Below are positions 8,538 through 16,893 of a stretch of 64,000 nucleotides of DNA, piece after piece (position 1 is the first letter of the stretch; every line of letters starts with the position of its first letter). Source of the DNA: JANQPX01 sp050633905 (GTDB taxonomy: Bacteria; Pseudomonadota; Alphaproteobacteria; Geminicoccales; Geminicoccaceae); assembly GCA_050633905.1 (NCBI GenBank), contig JBOEHJ010000005.1, forward strand, positions 7,329-71,328. The letters run 5' to 3'. The position numbers and the translations under genes are program-made. A model generated the notes under the pieces. That model saw nothing but the letters and a program-made list of their open reading frames with translations, was not told the origin of the DNA and ran no database searches.

Positions 8538-9479
8538 TTAGTCGAATAAACTCGATACCGAACTCTCGTCGCTGATCCGTCTGATCGCTTCGCCGATCAG
8601 GCCGGCCACGCTAAGCTCGCGTATCGTCTTCGTCACTCGCACCGCTTCGGTCGCCCGAATACTATCGGTAATCACCAGCTCCTTAAGCGGACTGGCGCTC
8701 ACCCTGGCAACCGCGCCTGCCGAGAGCACACCGTGGGTTACATAGGCAGTCGCAGACGTCGCGCCAGCATCAAGCAGTGCTTTTGCCGCATTACAAAGTG
8801 TCCCGGCCGAATCGACAATGTCGTCAACCAGGATGCATCGACGGTCGGTAACGTCACCGATGACATTCATCACTTCGGAAACACCCGCCCGATCCCGCCG
8901 CTTATCGACGATCGCGAGGCCGACGTCAAGGCGTTTGGCCATGCCCCGCGCGCGCGCAACACCGCCGACATCGGGGGAAACGATCAGGAGTTCGTCCAAG
9001 TTGTAATTCTCCTGGATATCCTTGGCCATCAGTGGCGAGGCATAGAGGTTATCCACAGGAATATCGAAGAAGCCCTGGATCTGGCCGGCATGGAGATCCA
9101 TGGTCAAAACACGATGGGCGCCGGCCATGGTGATGAGGTTGGCCACCAGCTTGGCCGAAATCGGCGCTCTGGATCCTGTTTTCCGATCCTGACGAGCATA
9201 GCCGAAATAGGGCATCACGGCAGTGATGCGTCTCGCGGATGCGCGGCGCAACGCATCGATGCAGACCAAAAGCTCCATCAAATTGTCATTGGCTGGATAA
9301 GACGTGGATTGGACCAGAAACACGTCCTGGCCCCGGACATTCTCATGGATGTCTACATACAATTCCATGTCGGCGAACCGGTGCACGGTCGCGTCGGCCA
9401 ACGGCATGTTTAGATAGGCAGCGATCGCTTCGGCAAGCGGACGATTACTATTGGCGGCCAGCAATTTCAAGCTGAACAT
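8538..9479 (-). CDS. prs: Ribose-phosphate pyrophosphokinase
   Basis: Makes PRPP from ribose 5-phosphate and ATP for nucleotide, His and Trp synthesis. 313 residues from ATG 9479. Recognisable features: NSNRPLAEAI at the N-terminus, the ATP-binding RQDRKTGSRAPISAK flexible region, MDLHAGQIQGFF, and the PRPP loop DDIVDSAGT. An upstream ATG at 9494 and a TTG/GTG-extended frame to 9593 are open, but homology begins at MFSLKLLAANSNRP; the Shine-Dalgarno for 9479 (GGGGG) is very close, so the start is the least certain part. Confidence 0.95.
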   Translation of the reverse strand: MFSLKLLAANSNRPLAEAIAAYLNMPLADATVHRFADMELYVDIHENVRGQDVFLVQSTSYPANDNLMELLVCIDALRRASARRITAVMPYFGYARQDRKTGSRAPISAKLVANLITMAGAHRVLTMDLHAGQIQGFFDIPVDNLYASPLMAKDIQENYNLDELLIVSPDVGGVARARGMAKRLDVGLAIVDKRRDRAGVSEVMNVIGDVTDRRCILVDDIVDSAGTLCNAAKALLDAGATSATAYVTHGVLSAGAVARVSASPLKELVITDSIRATEAVRVTKTIRELSVAGLIGEAIRRISDESSVSSLFD

Positions 9480-9761
9480 CCCCCAGGAGAACATGAGCGG
9501 AGCGGAGATGTAACAGGAGGATCGGCCGAAGTAAACTTTTTGAGAGAAATTAGATCGGTACCGGACATTTTGGCGCAAAACGCCCCGTCCCATCTGGTTC
9601 GGGTCTTCGTTGTTAGGATGTTTCCAGTTTTTCTGACGCTACTATGATCACGGTAGTTTTTTTTGCCGCTTGGCCCCGTTCTTGGCGATACATCCGATGG
9701 GAGACCGTCAGATCGCAATTGTTAGGCCGATCGGTCGTCTTTTGAGCTGATAAGGGCTGCT

Positions 9762-10010
9762 CTAGGCCCCGATGGCCTGAATGAGCGGCGTTATGCCGAG
9801 GATGTTGATCGTCCGGGGCAGGTTGTCGGCAAGCACGGAGAGCGCCATTTCGGTGCGAACGTTCTTCAGCCGCTTCATCAGAAAATGGGTTGCGCCTATC
9901 CGCATTTCGATCGTGCCAAAGGGATGTTCGACGGTCTCCCGGCGATGCCGCCCCGCTTGTGGGTTCTCATCGAGCCGCCGTTGAACCGCTACTCCTAGTG
10001 CCATGGCCAC
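9762..10010 (-). pseudogene. C-terminal remnant of an IS1182-type transposase
   Basis: About 80 codons remain. They contain the DDE transposase C-terminus RRETVEHPFGTIEMR, then GATHFLMKRLKNVRTEMALSVLA and the terminal PRTINILG. The glutamate of the DDE triad would be the E of VEHPFG. No N-terminal part or terminal inverted repeat is apparent nearby, so the element is dead. The rest of 9594-10169 shows nothing recognisable. It marks the transition from the conserved block to accessory DNA. Confidence 0.75.
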
Positions 10011-10169
10011 TTCAGCTGGTTTCGACCGATGTCACCAAAATCGATGGTATGCGCCCAAGCTTTCGAGGACACTGCCGCCTGAATCATGACCATCAGAAAA
10101 AACAAGTGGTGAGCAGACCCAACAGGAGCAGAACAGCGAAAAAGGCTAGGTGGGGCATGCTGTGACCCT

Positions 10170-11321
10170 CTATCTCACCACCAGATCGAGAGGAGCTTTT
10201 GAAAGAGGTTCCGCTCCCTTTTTAGAAACGATGGACGTCCTTCCCAAGGTCATCGCTTGGCCAGCCTCGCTATCCATCAGAATCATATGCAGGAAAAAGA
10301 CCATGCCTTCCTCAATGACGACGGGATTGTCGGCGTAAAACATCGGCCAATCCATCCAGCAAGGCGCATAGACCGTACCGAGGGAATAGCCACAGGCGTT
10401 CAGCCGGTGCTCCCGCATCCCATGGGCATCCATGACATCAGCATGAGCCGAAAAAACCTCGCCCATACTGCGGCCAGGTTGCATGGCATCCTCACAAGCG
10501 GCAAGCGCAGCTTCAGAAGCCTTGGTCATGGTTAGCTGACGGGCAGAGGGGGCACCGATGATGAAAGTGCGCATCAGGCAGGCATGATATTGACGATAGA
10601 CACCGGCGAATTCGAGGGTGAGCTGATCCGTGGGATCCAGTTTGCGACGTCCTGACTTATACCGGCAGAGCAATGCATCCGGTCCGGATCCGATGATGAA
10701 AGGATTGCCGGGATAGTCGCCGCCACCTTTGAACACAGCACCCTGCATCGAGGCCAGGATATCCCCCTCGTCAGCCCCCGCATGGGTCGCGCCAATCGCG
10801 GAGTTGAGTGCATCGTCGGCCAGTTCGGCGGCGCGTCTAACATAGACAAGCTCCGCCTTTGACTTCACCAAACGAAGCCTTCCGATCAGGTCTGAAGCGT
10901 CTGTAGTCGAGGCAAACCCGTCAAGTGCCGCATCGACCTGTTTGCCTTGAGCCGCGGTAAGCCCATGGCTGTCATATTCAATGCCAAGCCTCTTGCCGAC
11001 GAGACCGCCGCGCTTCAGCAAGTCCTTCAGATCATCGGCGGGTGTCGCTCCATCGCGATCGACCCAGATCCGAATATCCTCGATGATCGAAGTATTCTGC
11101 GCCTGTCTGAGATCCGGCGCTCGGGTCAGCAGCACGATGTCACCATCCGCGCGCAGCATCAGGCACTGAAAGAAACAATAGCCGAAAGTATCATAGCCGG
11201 TCAGCCAATACATACTCTCCTGCTTGAACATGAGGAGAGCATCGAGCTTGCGTTCGGCCATGGAAGCCAGAGTTTTGTCTTTTCTTTCAATAAACTCTGC
11301 TCGATCGAAGTGAAGCGCCAT
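10170..11321 (-). CDS. M24-family creatinase-fold hydrolase (DoeA/Xaa-Pro dipeptidase-like)
   Basis: 383 residues: an N-terminal creatinase domain (about 1-150, with MYWLTGYDTFGY) and a pita-bread M24 domain (about 155-383). The canonical metal ligands are mostly missing: the usual D-x-G and SDxTRT positions read LEFAGVYR and ACLMRT, and the GHGIG histidine region reads ACGYSLG. This is the pattern of metal-independent relatives such as creatinase and the ectoine hydrolase DoeA/EutD. The substrate is probably a small amide or imide; ectoine-type compounds are one option, but no doeB or other ectoine genes are nearby. The gene stands alone, minus strand. Confidence 0.7.
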   Translation of the reverse strand: MALHFDRAEFIERKDKTLASMAERKLDALLMFKQESMYWLTGYDTFGYCFFQCLMLRADGDIVLLTRAPDLRQAQNTSIIEDIRIWVDRDGATPADDLKDLLKRGGLVGKRLGIEYDSHGLTAAQGKQVDAALDGFASTTDASDLIGRLRLVKSKAELVYVRRAAELADDALNSAIGATHAGADEGDILASMQGAVFKGGGDYPGNPFIIGSGPDALLCRYKSGRRKLDPTDQLTLEFAGVYRQYHACLMRTFIIGAPSARQLTMTKASEAALAACEDAMQPGRSMGEVFSAHADVMDAHGMREHRLNACGYSLGTVYAPCWMDWPMFYADNPVVIEEGMVFFLHMILMDSEAGQAMTLGRTSIVSKKGAEPLSKAPLDLVVR

Positions 11322-11505
11322 GAAGGTACCAATCTAACTGCTTTGCACATGATGTGCTCTTTACCAATGATTAACGATGCAAGGTCTCGTGACAACACCA
11401 TTGGTGAATTGACAGCATTTCTTGCTCAAGCGCCGTTTCACAACCTTGATGCCTTGGCCAGGCATGGCCTGGCTGCTGTCCTGATGATCTGAGGCGTCCA
11501 CAACG

Positions 11506-11991
11506 TTAAAATGGGTGCAGATGCTCAACCCTGACGCGGTATTGCTCTGTCAGCCGCTGGCTGATCAACGAGCGGTGGCAGGCCTTATGGTCACGTTCGA
11601 CACAGAGCAATGCTGCAATCCCACCGGCCGAAAGTGCTGATATGATTGGTGCTAAGTCCGCGATGTCGAGGATCTCAGTTGTGTAGCGGCTGATGTATTC
11701 GGTAGCGAGTTCGCGGCGTGTGCGTTTGCCCACCCCACGGCGGTCGTCCTCGGCGTATTGGAGTTGGCGCAGCTCGGTTGTCGGGGCGAGTTCTGGATGG
11801 TGTTCGTAGGCAATTCGGGCATGGGCGAGGGCCGCCTGCAGACGGCGTGAGTTTGCCCAGGAATACTCGGGGCCACGGACACCGCGGCGCTGACGTACAT
11901 CGAGCAGTTGCCTGACATTCGCCTGATGCAGTCGTTGCAAAAAGGACTGCCTATCGAAACCATAGACACCGATCGTCACCATTTTGAGCAT
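11506..11991 (-). CDS. DUF488 family protein
   Basis: 161 residues from ATG 11991 (GGGGA seven bases upstream; an upstream ATG at 12060 lacks support). It opens with VTIGVYGFDRQSFLQRL, has the DVRQRRGVRGPEYSW segment and the C-terminal cysteine motif LLCVERDHKACHRSLIS, which are hallmarks of DUF488. The paired cysteines and histidines in the last motif suggest metal binding or redox chemistry; function is unknown. Confidence 0.75.
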   Translation of the reverse strand: MLKMVTIGVYGFDRQSFLQRLHQANVRQLLDVRQRRGVRGPEYSWANSRRLQAALAHARIAYEHHPELAPTTELRQLQYAEDDRRGVGKRTRRELATEYISRYTTEILDIADLAPIISALSAGGIAALLCVERDHKACHRSLISQRLTEQYRVRVEHLHPF

Positions 11992-12216
11992 CGGAATTTC
12001 CCCACTTGCCAACTGCTGTTCATGTCTATTCGAGGCGTTGCCGGAAACATGGTTCATCATGTAGACAGAATGCAGTCGATCTATGGATCAAGCGCCGAAG
12101 GCCGTTTGCGCAGGCTGAACCAGCCTACCGCCCCCACCCAAGCAATCACCTAAGGGCTATCGGGCGATTAGATCGGGAAACGGGCTGGAGCCGCTTAAGC
12201 CTGGTTAGGAAACGAC

Positions 12217-12699
12217 CTAGTTTTCGAGAATTGCCACGGCATCGACTTCAAACAGCATGCCGTCAAGCACCAGGCGGGGGACGGGGACCAAGGTCTGGGC
12301 CGGCAACGTGCCGCCAAACGTTTCTTCGATATATTTTCCCATGATCGGGAGCTTGGACATGTCATGGTCGACAACGAAGACGTCGATCTTGGCGACTTGA
12401 GACGGGCTCGCACCGATATCCTCAAGTGCTATGCGCAGGTTTGCGAAGGTCTGCTTCACTTGGGATTCAAAATCTGGCGATAGCGTCCCGTCGATGCCCG
12501 CGCCGCCTTGCCCTGAGATATAGGCGACACGACTGTCGCCTGGCGCAATCACGACTTGGCTGTAGCCATTTGGCTGCGAATCGTAGAGGCCGTCTGGTTT
12601 CTTGATTGTAAGCTTCATCTCCATTTCCCCCGCAGTTACACCACCGGTTGTTGTAAGGCAGGTGAAAAGCGTGGCCGCTATCAAGGTGCCTTTGATCAT
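12217..12699 (-). CDS. Exported RidA/YjgF-family protein
   Basis: 160 residues. A Sec signal peptide (MIKGTLIAATLFTCLTTTGGVTAGE) precedes a RidA domain with SGQGG and a C-terminal VDAVAIL strand. RidA proteins hydrolyse reactive enamines/imines, and the catalytic Arg is expected near the C-terminus; here the position is in PVPRLVLDG. An exported member is unusual. The start at 12699 has AAAGGAGAG upstream. A divergent TetR gene and a tandem operator overlapping the promoter imply specific repression. Confidence 0.8.
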   Translation of the reverse strand: MIKGTLIAATLFTCLTTTGGVTAGEMEMKLTIKKPDGLYDSQPNGYSQVVIAPGDSRVAYISGQGGAGIDGTLSPDFESQVKQTFANLRIALEDIGASPSQVAKIDVFVVDHDMSKLPIMGKYIEETFGGTLPAQTLVPVPRLVLDGMLFEVDAVAILEN

Positions 12700-12715
12700 G
12701 CTTCTCTCCTTTGAA

Positions 12716-12761
12716 AATGCGATAAACTCTCGCATTTAAAAAAGTGATAGACTCTCGCATT
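12716..12761. promoter_or_regulatory. Tandem operator between ridA-like and tetR genes
   Basis: Site 1 (12716-12736) is AATGCGA-N7-TCGCATT, a perfect 7-bp inverted repeat. Site 2 (12743-12761) repeats most of it (GATAGACTCTCGCATT versus GATAAACTCTCGCATT), so the pair also reads as direct repeats 25 bp apart. This is a typical dimer-of-dimers TetR operator and lies over the promoter of the exported RidA gene. Confidence 0.7.
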
Positions 12762-12772
12762 CTAATTGTCAA
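12744..12772 (-). promoter_or_regulatory. Sigma70-type promoter of the exported RidA gene
   Basis: On the minus strand TTGACA (12767-12772) and TATCAC (12744-12749) are separated by 17 bp. Operator site 2 covers the -10 region and site 1 lies just downstream, so a bound TetR dimer would block initiation. Confidence 0.6.
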
Positions 12773-12795
12773 GAGTGCCAACGAAAGGAGCGTTG

Positions 12796-13443
12796 ATGTC
12801 CCAAGGAACTGGTAAGGCCAACCAAACCAGGGGACAGGGGCTGGCTCGCCTCGTTCCCACGCAAAAGCGAAGCAAGGAGCGGTTTGAACGCATTCTCGAC
12901 TGCGCGTCAGAAATCATTATGGAGAAAGGCAGCGATGCATTCCGGATGAGCGATATTGTCGAGCGCTCCGGAATAGGCTTTGGGTCGCTCTATCAATATT
13001 TTCCGGACAAAACGGCGGTCATCGGCACCATCGCGGAACGCCACCATGAAATGGGCTATGTCGAAGTGGCCGGCCACATGGCGAAAGTCGAGTGCATGAC
13101 CGATTTTTACGAAGCACTTTGCCAGATTGCGGACGGTTACTATCAATTCTTCTCCGACCACACCATGATGGGGGAAGTGTGGAAAGCGACTCAGGTGGAC
13201 CGGGGGTTGCAAGCGCTCAATCAGGAAGCCAATGACCGGCTGGCCGCTCTCCTTACCGACAAATTGCAAAGCTTGGCGCCGGAACACCCGAACCAAGCTT
13301 TGCTTTCATTTTCCAAGACCATGCTAATTCTAATCGCGGCCGCTGTACGCCATGCGATCGCATTACCACCCAAGGAAGCGCGCAATGTCCTTGATATGTT
13401 CAAGCAAATGCTGCCGAAAGATCTTTCGCTGCTGGATGCGTGA
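12796..13443 (+). CDS. TetR/AcrR-family regulator
   Basis: 215 residues from ATG 12796, seven bases after AAAGGAG. The N-terminal helix-turn-helix (about residues 25-75) reads ERILDCASEIIMEKG, then SDIVERSGIGFGSLYQYFPDK. The C-terminal ligand domain is generic. Divergent from the exported RidA gene and adjacent to a tandem inverted-repeat operator, it most likely represses that gene and itself. The ligand is unknown; the EamA exporter 350 bases downstream could be a further target. Confidence 0.88.
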   Translation: MSQGTGKANQTRGQGLARLVPTQKRSKERFERILDCASEIIMEKGSDAFRMSDIVERSGIGFGSLYQYFPDKTAVIGTIAERHHEMGYVEVAGHMAKVECMTDFYEALCQIADGYYQFFSDHTMMGEVWKATQVDRGLQALNQEANDRLAALLTDKLQSLAPEHPNQALLSFSKTMLILIAAAVRHAIALPPKEARNVLDMFKQMLPKDLSLLDA

Positions 13444-13791
13444 TGGAGAAACCAAGGCTGCACCATCGCCGTACCCGACGTGATCGGACCGACCACATTA
13501 TCGTCGATCAGTGCCCTTGCGTGCTGGTGTGAAGCCCCCAAGAAGGTGTCTGGAGCCGGGCCGACGCGACGTTGCTAAGCCCGAGCCTTTTGCAGAATTG
13601 CCCCGCCTTTCTCGACGCAGAGGACAAAGGCCTTTTCCGAATAGACATGCCACACTGTTTCAGTCTCTACCTTTACGACCGCGCGATGCATTCCTTTTTT
13701 AAATACGATGTGGGCAGAGGCACGCGCACATCGGTGGAAGTCGCACTTAACGAAACACATTTGGGTAACGGCGGCGCCGGCGGAGCATGAC
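13444..13791. other. Gap between tetR and the EamA gene
   Basis: No recognisable gene. Both strands have open frames of 60-100 codons, but none has a ribosome-binding site, a family motif or a plausible context. A decayed gene is possible. Confidence 0.3.
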
Positions 13792-14724
13792 GTGGCTTCC
13801 AAAGAGGGAATGACACAGATCAACAATGTACCACGCGCAATTTTTGCCGTGGTTTTTGCCGTTCTGGCTCTCTCTCTCGGTGATGCCGTCATCAAATCGA
13901 TCAGCGTGAGCTTCCCGCTTTGGCAGCTCTACGTGCTACGCTCGGTGATTGCATTGCCAGTATTGGTGGCCTTCACAAAGCTGCGTCATCCAAAGACGAA
14001 ACTGATGCCCAATTCTATTGGTTGGGTCGGTGTCAGAAGTTTCCTTCTGGCTTCCATGTGGGTCGCTTACTATTCGGCATTGCCACACCTTCAGCTTTCA
14101 GTGGCAGCCGCTGCTTACTATACGCTGCCGCTCTTTATCACCCTGTTTTCCGGCCTGCTTGTTGGGGAACGGGTTGGGATCGTCGGCTGGTTTGCAATTT
14201 GTCTGGGCTTTGCTGGCGTCGTCGTGATGCTGCGTCCAGATACCAGTGGGATCAGCGTTTATGCGATGTTGCCAATTCTGGCAGCGATTCTCTATGCACT
14301 CGCAATGATTTTGACTAGGACAAAGTGTCAGAAGGAAAGTCCGTACGTCCTTTCCGCTGCGCTCAATGTGATGTTTATCGTGATGGGGCTCGGAGCCACC
14401 GCTGTATTGTTCATCTCTGATCTCGGGATCGATGCTGTTGCTCAGAACACCTTCTTGCTGAGCAGTTGGATCAGCCTGGGCGGCAAGGAGCTGATCGCGC
14501 TGGCCGTGTTGGCCTTGAGTATTCTGATTGGCAGCATTTTTGCCGCCATTGCCTATCAATCTGCTGCATCATCTACTGTCGCCAGTTTCGATTATTCCTA
14601 TCTGGCATTTAGCATGATGTGGGGTCTGATTTTCTTCGCAGAATTTCCTGACATGCTGACGATCATCGGAATCGTTATGATTGCGGCTGGAGGCATCATC
14701 TCGGTGCGCTCTAAGAGAGGCTAA
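13792..14724 (+). CDS. EamA/DMT-superfamily exporter
   Basis: 310 residues with ten predicted membrane segments in two EamA repeats (about 12-145 and 155-305). The N-terminal repeat includes ALSLGDAVIKSIS, YVLRSVIALPVLVAF and YYTLPLFITLFSGLLVGERVG, the typical DMT pattern. Substrates of this family are amino acids and other small metabolites. The start is taken at GTG 13792 because GGAG lies six bases upstream; the ATG at 13810 (MTQINN) is an alternative with a crowded ribosome-binding site. Confidence 0.85.
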   Translation: MASKEGMTQINNVPRAIFAVVFAVLALSLGDAVIKSISVSFPLWQLYVLRSVIALPVLVAFTKLRHPKTKLMPNSIGWVGVRSFLLASMWVAYYSALPHLQLSVAAAAYYTLPLFITLFSGLLVGERVGIVGWFAICLGFAGVVVMLRPDTSGISVYAMLPILAAILYALAMILTRTKCQKESPYVLSAALNVMFIVMGLGATAVLFISDLGIDAVAQNTFLLSSWISLGGKELIALAVLALSILIGSIFAAIAYQSAASSTVASFDYSYLAFSMMWGLIFFAEFPDMLTIIGIVMIAAGGIISVRSKRG

Positions 14725-15119
14725 AGGTCTGGCTCGGATCTTGGTTGTTCTCTAATTCCGGGCGTTGTCGTCAAGCTCTCAATGTTTGTCCTTGCCGGAT
14801 CCATGGTTCTCTCCGCGGTAGGCGTGTCACCGTCGATGAAATAGGCGCGCTCGCGGCGATTCTTGCCATTAGCATTTGGACCCTCGCCAAGAAGCGCATT
14901 CACTAAATCAATGGCGCCACCGTAATTGTCAGAAATCACCGATGGTGCCTTTTCTCCCGGCAGATCGAGCAAGATATGCGGCATGTCGGCGGCATGGCAG
15001 AGCGCCGAAATCGGTTCCGCTTCGCGCACACCTGCGACAAAGAGAAACTCAATCGCATGGGCGATCATAGGCTTCGCCAAATCGACGTGCTCCTTGATCT
15101 TGAGAGCGTCTGCCTGAAT
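14721..15119 (-). pseudogene. Remnant of a LacI-type regulator (ligand-binding domain)
   Basis: About 130 codons without the helix-turn-helix. The stretch ADMPHILLDLPGEKAPSV, followed by SDNYGGAIDLVNALLGEG and later RRERAYFIDGDTPTAERT, matches the periplasmic-binding-like domain of LacI regulators: a sugar-pocket loop and the DNxxGA motif. It is open upstream only to a TAG near 15120 and ends without the normal domain end. It lies just downstream of a sugar ABC operon on the same strand and may be its former regulator. Confidence 0.55.
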
Positions 15120-15146
15120 CTAAACACGATCTCCGGACCCCGGGCG

Positions 15147-15887
15147 TTACAACGTCGCCCCCATCATCATACGCACGATCTCTTCATCATTGGTCTCGGA
15201 CGGACGCCGCTCGCCTGCGACCATGCCGCGAGCGAGAACGATGATCCGGTCACCGGCGGCGAAGATGTCCGGAAGGTTGTGCGAGATGAGAATGATGCCC
15301 ACGCCCTGGGACTTCAATCGCTCGATCAGCGCCATCACCTCACGCTGCTCAGGCACGCCGAGTGCTGCCGTAGGCTCGTCCATGATGACGAGCTTTGCCT
15401 GCCAGTGGATGGCGCGCGCGATTGCGATCGCCTGACGCTGACCACCTGAGAGATCGCGCACCGGAGCACTCGGATCAGGAATGACAATGCCAAGCCCCTT
15501 GAGCACCTCGATTGCTCTTTCGCGCATCTCCCGCCTGGCCACGAAAGAGATGCCGAAGATACGGCGCGTCGCTTCGCGGCCCAAATAGAGGTTCAGGCCC
15601 GGGTCAAGATTGTCGGCCAAGGCCAGATCTTGATAGATCGTCTCGATGCCACTCTCACGCACAGCGTTCGGGCTCTGGCCGGTCAGGAGCTTGCCGTTGA
15701 AGAACACCTCTCCGGCGGTCGGTGTGTACACGCCCGAGATCATCTTGATGACCGTGGACTTCCCTGCACCGTTGTCGCCGGCCAGAACGACGCACTCACC
15801 TCCATTGATGTCGAAGGACACGTCCTTGACCGCCTCGTTGCCGCCGAACCTTTTGTTGAGACCGCGGACCTCGAGAATGGCCGTCAT
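15147..15887 (-). CDS. Sugar ABC transporter ATPase, single-domain (FrcA-like)
   Basis: 246 residues, one nucleotide-binding domain rather than the tandem form of RbsA. Walker A is GDNGAGKST, the signature LSGGQRQAIAIARAI, Walker B LVIMDEPTAALG, and the switch His lies in LISHNL. The single-domain form is that of the fructose/ribose-type FrcA group of alphaproteobacteria. It overlaps the permease gene upstream by four bases (ATGA), the last gene of a binding-protein, permease, ATPase operon. Confidence 0.9.
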   Translation of the reverse strand: MTAILEVRGLNKRFGGNEAVKDVSFDINGGECVVLAGDNGAGKSTVIKMISGVYTPTAGEVFFNGKLLTGQSPNAVRESGIETIYQDLALADNLDPGLNLYLGREATRRIFGISFVARREMRERAIEVLKGLGIVIPDPSAPVRDLSGGQRQAIAIARAIHWQAKLVIMDEPTAALGVPEQREVMALIERLKSQGVGIILISHNLPDIFAAGDRIIVLARGMVAGERRPSETNDEEIVRMMMGATL

Positions 15888-16882
15888 GTTTGCTGTCCCG
15901 TCAGCTTGTCGCGTGACTGATCCACCAGCACGGCGACGATGATGACGAGACCCACGGCGACGAACTGCCAGTAAGGTGGCAGCCCGGAAAACACCAGTCC
16001 GAACTGGATCACCGCGATGATGAAAGCACCGATGATTGTGCCGACCACCGTGCCTTGTCCTCCAGTCAGCGAGGCACCGCCGATGAAGACGGCCGCCACC
16101 GCGTACAGCAGGATCGGCTCGCCAGCATTGGCAGCCCCTGCCGAAAAGCGCCCGGTATAGACCAGACCGCCCACGCCCGCGGTGATGGCGGAGATCACGA
16201 ACAACCAGATCAGGTGTCGCTTGACATTGACGCCCGCGCGTTCGACCGACGCGCGATTGGCGCCAAGCGCATAGGTGTGCACGCCAAATTTAGTATATGC
16301 GAGGATGTAGTGGCAGGCCAGCGCCAGGACCGCCGCGAGCACGACAGGAACCGGAAAGCCCAGAATATCGCCATTGCCGATGGTGCGGGCAGCATCACTG
16401 CGGATCGACACGGTAGCGCCGCCCGCCACAATCAGTGCAGCGCCGCGGGCGATGCCATAGGTGCCGAGCGTGCCGATGAAGCTGGGCACGTCGAGCATGG
16501 CGACCAGCCAGCCATTCACCAGTCCCACGACAACGGCAGCGAACAGCCCGACAGCGATGGCAAGCAGAACGACGCCCCAGCCCGTATCCGGCCCCATAGC
16601 CTTGATGACCAGCGCCATGACCACGGCCGAGAGCCCGGTCGTAAATCCGATCGACAGGTCGATATGTCCGGCCACGACCACCAGCGTGAGACCAAGCGCC
16701 AAGAGCAGAATCTGCGAGGCGGCGATGGCGATCGACTGGATGTTGTAGACGCGGAACAGAAAGGTCTGGCCGGTTTCCAGGCGCGCATAGATTTCGAAGA
16801 ACGCGAGGATTCCGACGAGGAAGAGCCAGGACCAGGCGGACAAAAGGGGCTTCAGGATTGAAGCCCCTGTGTTTGCCGGCAT
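15884..16882 (-). CDS. Sugar ABC transporter permease (FrcC/RbsC-like)
   Basis: 332 residues, about nine hydrophobic segments, BPD_transp_2 family. Typical motifs are VVAGHIDLSIGF after the third segment, GFINGW-type loop (GLVNGWLVAMLDVPSFIGTL) and the EAA-like GANRASVERAGVNV. It lies 11 bases downstream of the binding-protein gene and overlaps the ATPase gene. Confidence 0.92.
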   Translation of the reverse strand: MPANTGASILKPLLSAWSWLFLVGILAFFEIYARLETGQTFLFRVYNIQSIAIAASQILLLALGLTLVVVAGHIDLSIGFTTGLSAVVMALVIKAMGPDTGWGVVLLAIAVGLFAAVVVGLVNGWLVAMLDVPSFIGTLGTYGIARGAALIVAGGATVSIRSDAARTIGNGDILGFPVPVVLAAVLALACHYILAYTKFGVHTYALGANRASVERAGVNVKRHLIWLFVISAITAGVGGLVYTGRFSAGAANAGEPILLYAVAAVFIGGASLTGGQGTVVGTIIGAFIIAVIQFGLVFSGLPPYWQFVAVGLVIIVAVLVDQSRDKLTGQQT

Positions 16883-16893
16883 GCCTGTATCGC

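Noticed and set aside
8733..9413. 226-codon frame on the plus strand
   Set aside because: Antisense to prs; no family motif.
13575..13895. 106-codon frame on the minus strand before the EamA gene
   Set aside because: No ribosome-binding site and no family match; it overlaps the start of the exporter.
16055..16861. 268-codon frame on the plus strand
   Set aside because: Antisense to the sugar permease; composition is polar and low in motifs, as expected for a mirror of a membrane protein gene.
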